In this document: piece by piece, positions 7,701 to 14,812 of the stretch
Layout of the letters: each line of letters opens with the position of its first letter
Numbering within the stretch: the stretch's first letter is position 1
Assembly: GCA_934646115.1 (NCBI GenBank)
Contig: CAKUEM010000018.1
Span: 1-32,181, forward strand
Direction: 5' to 3'
Source of the DNA: an uncultured Oscillospiraceae bacterium
GTDB lineage: Bacteria; Bacillota; Clostridia; Oscillospirales; JAAYXM01
Length of the DNA stretch: 32,181 nt
The notes under the pieces: model-generated
Database searches by the model: none
What the model was told of the DNA's origin: nothing
What the model saw: the letters and a program-made list of their open reading frames with translations, nothing else
Made by a program: the position numbers and the translations under genes

Positions 7701-8540
7701 ATGAATGTGTTGAATTCAATTGTGAATTTTTCGGCGATGTTTTCTTTTCGCGATGCGATCGATATCGCGATCATCGCTTTTCTCGTTTATAAAGTCATCA
7801 AGCTGATCAGCCGCTCGAACGCGGGCAAGGTCGTCCGCGGGATCATTCTGCTGATCGTTGCGATGCAGGTGGCGCAGCTGTTTGGCTTAAAGGTCGTGAA
7901 CTATCTGCTGGCAAACACGATGCAGCTTGGGCTGCTTGCGCTGGTCGTTGTGTTCCAGCCGGAGCTGCGCAAGGGGCTGGAGAAGGTTGGCCGCAGCACG
8001 TTCCCGCAGCTGATCGATCGCTCGGGCGACGAGGAGCTGCTTGAGACCGCGATCGTGCAGACCGTGGAGGCGTGCACCGGGCTTTCCTGGTCGCGCGATG
8101 GGGCGCTGATCGTATTCCAGCGCGAGATTTTGCTGGATGATATCGTCAAAACAGGAACGGTTTTGAACGCGAAGCCCTCCAGCGAGCTGCTGAAAAATAT
8201 CTTTTATCCCAAGGCGCCCATGCATGACGGCGCGGTGATCGTGCAGAACGGCATGGTCTCTGCCGCCGGGTGTATGCTTCCGCTTTCTTCCAACACGAAT
8301 TTGAGCAAGGAGCTTGGCATGCGCCACCGCGCAGGCGTTGGAATGAGCGAGAATTCAGACGCGGTGGTCGTGATCGTTTCGGAGGAGACCGGCTCGATCT
8401 CCGTTGCGATCGACGGCATGATCAAGCGCCATCTCGCGCCCGAAACGCTGGAAAAGCTTCTGCGCAATGAGCTGATGCCGCGGCAGGAGACGGATAAAAA
8501 AACCGGACTATTCGGATTCTTGAAGGGGAAAAAACAGTGA
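7701..8540 (+). CDS. cdaA: Diadenylate cyclase CdaA
   Basis: This membrane-bound enzyme makes c-di-AMP from two ATP. The 279-residue protein has an N-terminal membrane region of about three helices (residues 13-85), then a DAC domain. The catalytic DGA is at residues 176-178 (MHDGAVIV) and RHR at 208-210 (MRHRAGVG), both intact. The C-terminus is a short Lys-rich tail. c-di-AMP controls potassium and osmolyte transport and cell-wall homeostasis in Bacillota. The gene directly precedes and overlaps its regulator cdaR. The glmM gene that often completes this operon is not present. The upstream sequence AAGGGATTTGGGCGG gives only a moderate ribosome binding site for ATG 7701. Confidence 0.97.
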   Translation: MNVLNSIVNFSAMFSFRDAIDIAIIAFLVYKVIKLISRSNAGKVVRGIILLIVAMQVAQLFGLKVVNYLLANTMQLGLLALVVVFQPELRKGLEKVGRSTFPQLIDRSGDEELLETAIVQTVEACTGLSWSRDGALIVFQREILLDDIVKTGTVLNAKPSSELLKNIFYPKAPMHDGAVIVQNGMVSAAGCMLPLSSNTNLSKELGMRHRAGVGMSENSDAVVVIVSEETGSISVAIDGMIKRHLAPETLEKLLRNELMPRQETDKKTGLFGFLKGKKQ

Positions 8541-9760
8541 AGGAATGGCTGAAAAAACATGATATTTTAACCCGCGCGCTCGCGCTTTTGATCGCGGTCG
8601 TGCTTTGGGTGTATGTCGTGACCGTGGTCGACCCGGTCGGCGAGCTTGAGGTGCGCGGCATTCATCCCACCTATACGGGCAGCGAGGAGCTGCAAAACGC
8701 GCTGAACCTGAGCGTTGCCAACGAGGAGGACAACCTGGTAAACGTCAGGCTGAGCGGCAAGCGCCGCGAGCTGGCGGCGATCAATACCGATGAGGTGCGC
8801 GTTGAGGTCGATATCTCGCAGATCAAGGCGGCGGGCACGTATACGCTTTCTTACCGCGTGATCCTGCCGAGCAACGATATCAGCGTGGCGCATCGCGACC
8901 CGAACGCGCTGTCTGTGCGCATCGATAAGATCATTACAAAGACCGTGCCGGTGCGCGTGAAATTCGAGGGCGATATTGCAGACGGCTATATGGCGGGCGA
9001 GATCGCGACCGTGCCCAGCTCGCTTTCCGTGATGGGCCTTGCCGAGGAGATCGACCGCATCTCTTACGCGCAGGTCAAAATCGGCAAGAAGAATTTAAAC
9101 ACATCGGTGCACGAGCAGATGAGCTATGATTTTTATGACGCGCGCGACCGCGTGTTGGATCTGAACTCCGTGAAAACCGAAAACAGCACGGTGGAGGTGT
9201 CTTTGCCGGTGCTCAAGCTGAAAACGCTTCCGCTTTCCATCGAGCTGGTCGAGGGCGGCGGCGCGCTGAAAAAGAACGTCAGCTACACGATCGAGCCGAA
9301 GGAGATCACGGTTGCCGGCGAGGAAAAAACCGTGGATGCGCTGCAATCGCTGATGGTCGGCGTGGTCGATCTTTCTAAAATTTCTGATAATACCACGATT
9401 CCGGTCAAGCTCACGCTGCCGGAAAATGTGCAGAATACGAGCGGCGAGACCTCGGCGAATGTCAAGCTGGAGTTTAACGGGCTTGCGAGCCGCACGGTGG
9501 AGACCTCGGCGATCGAGATCACGAATATCCCCGCGGGGTACACGATCGAGCCGGTAACGAACAGCTTAAACGTCCTGCTGCGCGGGCCGGAGGAGAGCCT
9601 GAATAAGGTTCTGCCGCAGAATGTGCGCGCGGTGGTCGATTTGTCGAACACGGTGCTTACGCCGGGACAGCATACGATCGTTGCAAACGTCCTGATCGAC
9701 GGGACCGCCGATGTGGGCGCGGTGGGCGAATATAAAGTGGTGATCCGCGTTTCGAAATAG
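8537..9760 (+). CDS. cdaR: CdaR, YbbR-domain regulator of the diadenylate cyclase
   Basis: The 407-residue protein has one N-terminal transmembrane helix (about residues 11-30, ALALLIAVVLWVYVVTVV) and an extracytoplasmic part. That part is made of about four YbbR-type beta repeats, roughly 50-137, 145-229, 237-318 and 325-405, with recurring segments such as DLSKISDNTTIPVKLTLP. CdaR proteins bind CdaA across the membrane and modulate its activity. The GTG start overlaps the cdaA stop as GTGA. The AAGGGG within the end of cdaA is a suitable ribosome binding site. It is followed after 39 bases by the RseC-like gene, so the operon may continue. Confidence 0.94.
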   Translation: MKEWLKKHDILTRALALLIAVVLWVYVVTVVDPVGELEVRGIHPTYTGSEELQNALNLSVANEEDNLVNVRLSGKRRELAAINTDEVRVEVDISQIKAAGTYTLSYRVILPSNDISVAHRDPNALSVRIDKIITKTVPVRVKFEGDIADGYMAGEIATVPSSLSVMGLAEEIDRISYAQVKIGKKNLNTSVHEQMSYDFYDARDRVLDLNSVKTENSTVEVSLPVLKLKTLPLSIELVEGGGALKKNVSYTIEPKEITVAGEEKTVDALQSLMVGVVDLSKISDNTTIPVKLTLPENVQNTSGETSANVKLEFNGLASRTVETSAIEITNIPAGYTIEPVTNSLNVLLRGPEESLNKVLPQNVRAVVDLSNTVLTPGQHTIVANVLIDGTADVGAVGEYKVVIRVSK

Positions 9761-9799
9761 CAACCGCCCTTGGCGATGCGCGGATGCAAGGAGTTTAGC

Positions 9800-10204
9800 A
9801 TGAAACAAATGGCGACGGTGCTTGCCGTATTACAAAATGGCGACGCGGAGGTTCTGGTCGCGCGCGAGAGCGCATGCGGGCATGACTGCGCGTCTTGCGC
9901 GGGGTGCGGCATGCAGGCTGCGCCCATCCGGACGGTGGCGGAAAATCCGCTTGGCGCGCGGCCGGGCGATCAGGTCGAGATTGAGAGCGAAAGCCGCCGC
10001 GTGCTTGGCATTGCGGGCGTGGTATATTTGCTGCCGCTCGCTTTGTTTTTTCTCGGCTATTTTGCGGCATTCGCCGCCACGCAGGCGGAGGGCGCCGCGC
10101 TTTGGGCGGGCTTTTTCGGCTTTGCGCTGGGCATTGCGGCGGCGGTGCTGCTCAATCGCAGGGCGCGCCCGGTGCGTCCCACGATCGTGCGGGTGGTGCG
10201 CTGA
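9800..10204 (+). CDS. RseC/MucC-like (SoxR-reducing system type) membrane protein
   Basis: This 134-residue protein has an N-terminal beta-rich domain with a cysteine cluster, CGHDCASCAGC. It then has two transmembrane helices (about 70-92 and 98-118), the architecture of the RseC/MucC family. In proteobacteria such proteins act with the Rnf/Rsx electron-transfer complex or on sigma-E signalling. In Clostridia the role is uncertain, though the cysteines suggest metal or redox chemistry. ATG 9800 is selected because AAGGAG lies 7 bases upstream; an in-frame TTG at 9770 lacks this. Its TGA shares bases with the next ATG (TGATG). Confidence 0.82.
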   Translation: MKQMATVLAVLQNGDAEVLVARESACGHDCASCAGCGMQAAPIRTVAENPLGARPGDQVEIESESRRVLGIAGVVYLLPLALFFLGYFAAFAATQAEGAALWAGFFGFALGIAAAVLLNRRARPVRPTIVRVVR

Positions 10205-11091
10205 TGTTTGGATATATCAAGCCGCAGAAGGGCATGCTGCGCGTATTTGAATGGGAGCAGTATCGCGCGGTTTACTGCGGGCTGTGCCATGCGCTCGGCG
10301 AGGAGTTCGGCTTTTGCGCGCGGTTTTTGGTGAATTATGATTTCACGTTTCTGGCGCTTATTTTGATGCGGGCGGGCGGCGAGCGTGCGCAAATCGTGCG
10401 GCGGCGCTGCGTGGCGCATCCGTTTTGCAAGCGCTGCGCGATGACGACGTCGCCGGCGCTTCGGGCTGCGGCGGCCGCCTCGGTGATTTTAAGCCACTGG
10501 CAGCTGTGTGACGCGGTGGAGGACAAGCCGTTCTGGCGCGGGATCCCGGCGCGGGCGGCGCGGGCGATGACCCGGCGCGCATATCGGCGGGCGCGGCGCA
10601 AGCTGCCGGAGTTTGATCGGCTGGTGCGCGGCTGCTTAGACGAGCTGCACGCGCTGGAGCGGGCGCGCGTGGCGAGCCTTGACCGCCCGGCGGACACGTT
10701 TGCGCGCATTTTAGCCGCGCTTTCCGCATGCTGCGATGCGGCGGATATGCGCCGGATATTGCACGAGCTGTTTTATCACATCGGGCGCGTGATCTATTTG
10801 ACCGACGCGCTGTGCGATGTGGAAGAGGATTTAAAAAGCGGCGGCTACAACCCTGTGGTGCTGCGGTATTCCGTTTCCGAAGCGCCGCTTGCGCCGTCTG
10901 TTCGCGACGCGCTTTGTGCAACGATTTTTCAAAGCGTGCATGCGGCGTGCGCGGCGGCGGCACTGCTGGACGCGGGCAGCGAGAGCGGCATTATCGAAAA
11001 TATTTTACAGCGCGGCATTCCGGAAATCGTGCGGCATGCGGCGATGGGAGAACGACCGAAGAAGGAGCGAAGGCATGAGAGATCCATATAG
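10204..11091 (+). CDS. DUF5685 family protein
   Basis: The 295-residue product begins FGYIKPQKGMLRVFEWEQYRAVYCGLCHALGEEFG, which I recognise as the DUF5685 family, of unknown function. The conserved cysteines in YCGLCHAL (about residue 25) and in CVAHPFCKRCAM (about residues 70-80) suggest a metal or cofactor site. The rest is mostly alpha-helical, with a distinctive LTDALCDVEEDLKSGGYNP segment near residue 205. It is coupled to the RseC-like gene by a TGATG overlap, and its 3' end overlaps the J-domain gene by 17 bases, so the three are likely made together. DUF5685 genes commonly sit beside J-domain genes in Clostridia. No enzymatic function can be assigned. Confidence 0.8.
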   Translation: MFGYIKPQKGMLRVFEWEQYRAVYCGLCHALGEEFGFCARFLVNYDFTFLALILMRAGGERAQIVRRRCVAHPFCKRCAMTTSPALRAAAAASVILSHWQLCDAVEDKPFWRGIPARAARAMTRRAYRRARRKLPEFDRLVRGCLDELHALERARVASLDRPADTFARILAALSACCDAADMRRILHELFYHIGRVIYLTDALCDVEEDLKSGGYNPVVLRYSVSEAPLAPSVRDALCATIFQSVHAACAAAALLDAGSESGIIENILQRGIPEIVRHAAMGERPKKERRHERSI

Positions 11092-11656
11092 CGTGTTGGG
11101 CGTTTCGCCCGGCGCGAGCGACGACGAGATCAAGCACGCATACCGCGCGCTTGCGAAGAAATATCACCCGGATGCGTATGTGAATAATCCGCTGGCGGAC
11201 CTTGCGCAGGAGAAAATGAAAGAGATCAACGAGGCGTATGACACGATCGTGCGCTCGCGCGCAAACGGCACGAGCGGCGCGCACAGCACGGCGTGCGGCA
11301 CGGCGGGGCAGAGCGCAAACCCCTTGTATCAGCAGGTGCGCGCGCAGATCTTATCCGGCAATTTCCGCATGGCGGAGCAGATGCTGCTTCAATGCCAAAC
11401 GCGTGACGCGGAATGGCATTTTCTGATGGGCAGCCTGCGCATGCGCATGGGCTGGATGGACGAGGCGCGCCAGCATTTCAACACCGCGTGCACGATGGCG
11501 CCGGACAATGCGGAATACGCCGCGGCGCGCAGCCGCATGGCGCAGATGGGGCAAAACCCTTATCAGACCTACGGCGGCGGGATGAGCGCGTGCGACTGCT
11601 GCACGGGGATGATGTGCGCGAACTGCCTGTGCGGCTCGTGCGACGGGTGCTGCTAG
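11075..11656 (+). CDS. J-domain (DnaJ-like) protein with cysteine-rich tail
   Basis: Residues 1 to about 65 form a J domain (DPYSVLGVSPGASDDEIKHAY) with the HPD triad at 31-33 that stimulates DnaK ATPase. A flexible Ser/Thr/Gly linker follows. A helical TPR-like stretch (about 85-165, MAEQMLLQCQTRDAEWHFLMG) comes next. The last roughly 25 residues hold eight cysteines (CDCCTGMMCANC, then LCGSCDGCC). This is not a full DnaJ, since the canonical four-repeat zinc domain and C-terminal substrate domain are missing. It is probably a specialised co-chaperone for the DUF5685 or membrane partner proteins beside it. The tail could bind metal. ATG 11075 has GAAGGAG upstream and lies inside the end of the DUF5685 gene. 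Confidence 0.88.
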   Translation: MRDPYSVLGVSPGASDDEIKHAYRALAKKYHPDAYVNNPLADLAQEKMKEINEAYDTIVRSRANGTSGAHSTACGTAGQSANPLYQQVRAQILSGNFRMAEQMLLQCQTRDAEWHFLMGSLRMRMGWMDEARQHFNTACTMAPDNAEYAAARSRMAQMGQNPYQTYGGGMSACDCCTGMMCANCLCGSCDGCC

Positions 11657-11702
11657 GGCGCGCGGCGTTTGCGCGGATGCAACACGGAAATGGGGGGACG
11701 GC

Positions 11703-12215
11703 ATGAAAAAGGCAAGACAGCTTGCGCTTTCCGCGATACTTGCGGCGTTTGGCGTGGCGCTTTTATATTTGGCGTCGTTTTTCCCGGTGCTTTCGCTTTC
11801 GCTCATTGCGATCGCGGGGCTTTTGCCCGGCGTTGCGGTGATCGAATGCGGCGTGGCGGCGGGCGCGGGGACGTATGCGGTTGCCTGCGCGCTGGCGTTT
11901 TTGCTTGTGCCGGACAAGTCGTGCGCCATTCTTTATGCGCTGCTGTTCGGCTGCTATCCGCTTATCAAATATTTCGCGGAGCGGCTGCGCCCGGTGCTTG
12001 CCTGGGCGGCGAAGCTTGCGGCGGTGAATGCGCTGGTTGCGCTTCTGTTTTTCGCGTTTCGCGCGGTGCTGCTGGAATTTATTCCGGATCATATGATGGT
12101 TTTTCTCGCTTTTTTGGCGTTTAATGTGGTGTTTATTCTATATGATCTATGCTTTTCGAAGCTTGCGGCGTTTTACATGGCGCGCATCCATCCGCACGTT
12201 GCCGGGCGAAGATAA
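11703..12215 (+). CDS. Polytopic membrane protein of unknown function
   Basis: The 170-residue protein is very hydrophobic, with about five transmembrane helices (approximately residues 8-30, 32-50, 52-70, 72-90 and 100-150). It has a short positively charged N-terminus (KKAR) and a basic tail (HPHVAGRR). Size and helix pattern resemble substrate-binding S components of ECF transporters or YybS/DUF2232-type proteins, but I do not recognise a specific family. GGGGGGA provides a ribosome binding site, and the gene follows the J-domain gene after 46 bases in the same direction. The next promoter (12219) starts right after its stop. Confidence 0.7.
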   Translation: MKKARQLALSAILAAFGVALLYLASFFPVLSLSLIAIAGLLPGVAVIECGVAAGAGTYAVACALAFLLVPDKSCAILYALLFGCYPLIKYFAERLRPVLAWAAKLAAVNALVALLFFAFRAVLLEFIPDHMMVFLAFLAFNVVFILYDLCFSKLAAFYMARIHPHVAGRR

Positions 12216-12218
12216 TGT

Positions 12219-12247
12219 TTGACAAGCTGCGCGAGAAACGGTATAAT
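12219..12247 (+). promoter_or_regulatory. Consensus promoter of the yicC-remA-rpoZ operon
   Basis: TTGACA (12219-12224) and TATAAT (12242-12247) are perfect hexamers separated by exactly 17 bases, starting 4 bases after the preceding stop codon. The leader to the yicC ATG would be only about 22 bases. Confidence 0.93.
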
Positions 12248-12276
12248 ATTTCTAAGGTTTTTATTGGGGTGACTTC

Positions 12277-13155
12277 ATGATTAAAAGTATGACCGGCTAT
12301 GGCCGCGGGCAGATTGCCGGGAACGGGCGGGACATCACCGTTGAGCTGCGCTCGGTCAATCATCGTTATTTTGACTGTTCCATTCGCGCGCCGCGCGGCT
12401 GCGCGTTTTTGGAAGAGCCGGTGAAGGCTGCGCTGCAAAAGCAGATCGCCCGCGGGAAGGTCGATGTGTTCATCACGATCGACACCTCGCGCGCGAGCAA
12501 TACCTCCGCCGCGCTTGACGAGGCGATGGTGCGCGCATATCTCGATATCGCGCAGGTTCTGCAGGAGCAGTATGGCGTTTCCAACGACCTTTCCGCTTCG
12601 CGCCTGATGCGCATGCCCGATGTGCTGACGCTCACCACGCAGGAGACTGACGAGGATGAGCTGCGGGGCGAGGTGCTTTCCGCGCTGGAGACCGCGCTGG
12701 CTGGTCATGGCGCGATGGCGCAGAAGGAGGGCGCGCGCCTTGCGGAGGATATTGTTGCAAGGCTTGACGCAATCATGCAGCTGGTTGACCGGCTGGAGGT
12801 GCGCAGTCCGCAATGCGTGGCGGAATACCGCCAGAAGCTGGAGGCGCGCATGCAGGAGGTTCTGGCGGACACGTCGCTTGAGCCGCAGCGGATCTTGACC
12901 GAGGCGGCGATCTTTGCCGATAAAATTGCTGTGAACGAAGAGATCGTGCGTCTGCGCAGCCATGTGGCGCAGCTGCGCGGTATGCTGGATGCCGGCGGCG
13001 CGATCGGGCGCAAGCTGGATTTCCTCGTGCAGGAATTCAACCGCGAGGCGAACACGATCGGCTCGAAGGCGAACGATGTGGACATGGCGCGCATGGTGGT
13101 TGATCTCAAGGCGGAGATCGAGAAGATCCGCGAGCAGATCCAAAATATTGAATAG
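12277..13155 (+). CDS. yicC: YicC/YloC family endoribonuclease
   Basis: The 292-residue protein has the hallmark N-terminus IKSMTGYGRG and the segment ELRSVNHRYFD. The C-terminal DUF1732 part contains FLVQEFNREANTIGSKAND and EIEKIREQIQNIE. YicC/YloC proteins are endoribonucleases taking part in RNA turnover, forming ring-like oligomers. The gene leads the conserved cluster yicC-remA-(gmk)-rpoZ in Bacillota. GGGGTGA precedes ATG 12277. Length is normal for the family. The long antisense frame over it has no ribosome binding site and reflects GC-rich codon use. Confidence 0.95.
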   Translation: MIKSMTGYGRGQIAGNGRDITVELRSVNHRYFDCSIRAPRGCAFLEEPVKAALQKQIARGKVDVFITIDTSRASNTSAALDEAMVRAYLDIAQVLQEQYGVSNDLSASRLMRMPDVLTLTTQETDEDELRGEVLSALETALAGHGAMAQKEGARLAEDIVARLDAIMQLVDRLEVRSPQCVAEYRQKLEARMQEVLADTSLEPQRILTEAAIFADKIAVNEEIVRLRSHVAQLRGMLDAGGAIGRKLDFLVQEFNREANTIGSKANDVDMARMVVDLKAEIEKIREQIQNIE

Positions 13156-13167
13156 GCGGGATTTGCG

Positions 13168-13443
13168 ATGAAGCTGATCAACATTGGGTTTGGAAATATG
13201 GTTTCGGCGAGTCGGCTGATCGCGATCGTCAGCCCGGAATCTGCGCCGATCAAGCGCATTATTCAGGAGGCGCGCGATCGCGGCATGCTGATCGACGCGA
13301 CGTATGGGCGGCGCACGCGCGCCGTGATCGTAACGGATAGCGATCATGTGATTTTGTCCGCCATCCTGCCGGAAACGGTGGCGCATCGCCTGGATGCGCG
13401 CGAGGATGACGCGGAGACTTTGCCGTTCGACGAGGAGGAATAA
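13168..13443 (+). CDS. remA: RemA-like DUF370 DNA-binding regulator
   Basis: The 91-residue protein matches the RemA (DUF370) family over its length: INIGFGNMVSASRLIAIVSPESAPIKR, then the highly conserved DATYGRRTRAVIVTDSDHVILSA. In Bacillus subtilis RemA forms ring oligomers that wrap DNA and activates matrix and osmoprotection genes. Family members occur next to yicC and gmk in many Bacillota that do not make biofilm. A short acidic tail (LPFDEEE) ends the protein. Only 12 bases separate it from yicC, and its ribosome binding site (GGCGGG) is weak, suggesting coupling. Confidence 0.94.
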   Translation: MKLINIGFGNMVSASRLIAIVSPESAPIKRIIQEARDRGMLIDATYGRRTRAVIVTDSDHVILSAILPETVAHRLDAREDDAETLPFDEEE

Positions 13444-13484
13444 GCGCGCCGCGGGCGCGTGGCTGATAGATTGGAGTTGTTTTT

Positions 13485-13682
13485 ATGTTATATCCTTCGA
13501 TGAATTCTCTGATGAAAAAGGTAAGCAGTCGGTACATGCTGGTAAACGTTGCGGCGAAGCGTGCGCGCCAGATCGCGGATCAGGCGGAGCAGGAGGGCAT
13601 TCCGCTCGTGGAAAAGCCGGTTCGCACCGCGATCAATGAGCTTGCGGCGGGGAAGCTCGTCGTGACGGAGCACGAGGAATAA
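13485..13682 (+). CDS. rpoZ: DNA-directed RNA polymerase omega subunit
   Basis: The 65-residue protein has the omega-subunit pattern: YPSMNSLMKKVSSRYMLVNVAAKRARQI, followed by KPVRTAINELAAGKL. It promotes assembly of RNA polymerase by latching the beta' subunit. The start ATG 13485 has TTGGAG 8 bases upstream. The usual Bacillota order would place gmk between remA and rpoZ and coaBC after rpoZ. Here remA is only 41 bases away and the downstream 1.1 kb is non-coding repeats, so both are missing at this place. It is at the short end of the family. Confidence 0.93.
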   Translation: MLYPSMNSLMKKVSSRYMLVNVAAKRARQIADQAEQEGIPLVEKPVRTAINELAAGKLVVTEHEE

Positions 13683-13689
13683 AACGCGC

Positions 13690-14035
13690 CGGCGCGAGCG
13701 CGGCAAAGGCTTTGCGCGGCTGCGTGAGCTTGCGGGATTGCGCGAGCGCTGTGAAGGCTTTACGCGGCGCGGGGCTTTGTTCTGGGGCTTGCGCGGCGGT
13801 TGCGATGCGCGGTCGCCGGGGGCGCTTGAAGCGCGCGGCGTGGTTGCGCGATGGGCTTGACTGACGCGGGCTTTGCGCGGCTGCGTGAGCTTTGTTCTGG
13901 GGCTTGCGCGGCGGTTGCGATGCGCGGTCGCCGAGGGCGCTTGAAGCGCGCGGCGGGGTTGCGCGATGGGTTTGACTGACGCGGGTTTTACGCGGCTGCG
14001 TGAGCTTTGTTCTGGGGCTTGCGCGGCGGTTGCGA
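13690..14035. repeat. 115-bp tandem direct repeats, 2.3 copies plus degenerate flank
   Basis: The string GCTTTGTTCTGGGGCTTGCG recurs at 13774, 13889 and 14004, exactly 115 bases apart. Intervening sequence is nearly identical between copies 1 and 2, differing by a few C/T and G/A substitutions. The third copy stops after about 30 bases. The preceding 13690-13773 holds degenerate pieces of the same unit (TTTGCGCGGCTGCGTGAGCTT). Composition is over 65 percent G+C by eye. The unit length is not a multiple of three and no frame persists, so it is not protein-coding. It begins directly after rpoZ. Confidence 0.9.
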
Positions 14036-14069
14036 CCAGCTCGTGCGGTGCGCTTTTTTGAAAATATGC

Positions 14070-14153
14070 ACCCCTGTGTCCGGAAAATTGCGCCGGAAAG
14101 ACAGCGATTATGACGAAAGGATGTGCCCTACTGTTATGAAATAGCAGTGGGGC
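14070..14153 (+). ncRNA. Two-hairpin island, possible rpoZ terminator or small structured RNA
   Basis: This less GC-rich island lies between two repeat families. CTGT-TCCGG (from about 14072) can pair with CCGGA-ACAG around an AAAATTGCG loop. A second stem pairs 14126-14137 (CCCTACTGTTAT) with 14141-14152 (ATAGCAGTGGGG) around a GAA loop, giving 12 pairs including two G-U. It is followed by CTCATTGTGCTTTT, an imperfect U-tract. It could end rpoZ transcription or be a structured RNA; I recognise no known riboswitch class. Confidence 0.4.
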
Positions 14154-14156
14154 TCA

Positions 14157-14750
14157 TTGTGCTTTTGCGACTGCGCGTGTCGCGCGCGGGTCAATCCGGC
14201 TGAGATTGCGAGGGCGTGCGGGGATTCAACGGCGCGGCGGGTCGGCTTGCGCGGCGGTTTGGCTGGGGCGCGTTTTGCGAGGGTTGGCTTGCGATACGCG
14301 CGGGTCAATCCCACAGAGCAGATAATATTCGTTTCACGCGCACGCTTTGCGACTGCGCGTGTCGCGCGCGGGTCAATCCGGCTGAGATTGCGAGGGCGCG
14401 CGGGGATTCAACGGCGCGGCGGATCGGCTTGCGCGGCGGTTTGGCTGGGGCGCGTTTTGCGAGGGTTGGCTTGTGATACGCGCGGGCTAATCCCACAGAG
14501 CAGATAATACCCGTTTCACGCGCACGCTTTGCGACTGCGCGTGTCGCGCGCGGGTCAATCCCATAGAGCAGATAATATCCGTTTCACGCGCACGCTTTGC
14601 GACTGCGCGTGTCGCGCGCGGGTCAATCCGTATACTCCAGATGCTGCGGACGCATCTATGGATTATGCCTGCGCGTGTCACGCGCGGGTCGATCCGGCTG
14701 AGATTGCGAGGGCGCGCGGCGGAAAGCCTGCGCGGGTTACGCATGGGATA
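14157..14750. repeat. 182-bp direct repeats with a 68-bp partial unit and internal hairpins
   Basis: The string TTTGCGACTGCGCGTGTCGC occurs at 14164, 14346, 14528 and 14596, giving two full 182-base units, one 68-base partial unit and a degenerate copy near 14667. Each full unit includes GGCTGAGATTGCGAGGGCG and CACAGAGCAGATAAT. In the copies at 14335-14361, 14517-14543 and 14585-14611, CACGCGCA-CGC pairs with GCG-AC-TGCGCGTG around a TTT loop, so a hairpin is kept in each unit. Frames open through the repeats on both strands and none has a convincing ribosome binding site. The family is unrelated to the 115-bp repeats just upstream. The array ends about 60 bases before priA. Confidence 0.9.
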
Positions 14751-14812
14751 GCGCGGCGAAGCGGTGCATGGGCTTTTATTTTTGTGAGGGATTTTGAAAG
14801 AGGGGCGAAGCG

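Noticed and set aside
12133..13386. 417-codon minus-strand open frame antisense to yicC and remA
   Set aside because: Its composition is Arg/His/Leu-rich, as expected from the antisense of GC-biased codons. It has no ribosome binding site and lies under clear genes.
14157..14507. Plus-strand frames through the 182-bp repeats that could encode a repeat peptide
   Set aside because: 182 is not a multiple of three, so the frame shifts between copies; no ribosome binding site is present.
14630..14640. TATACT at about 14629-14634 as a priA promoter
   Set aside because: No acceptable -35 lies 16-18 bases upstream, and the site is inside a repeat.
14157..14750. CRISPR array
   Set aside because: Units are long (182 bp) and identical throughout, with no short repeats separated by unique spacers and no cas genes nearby.
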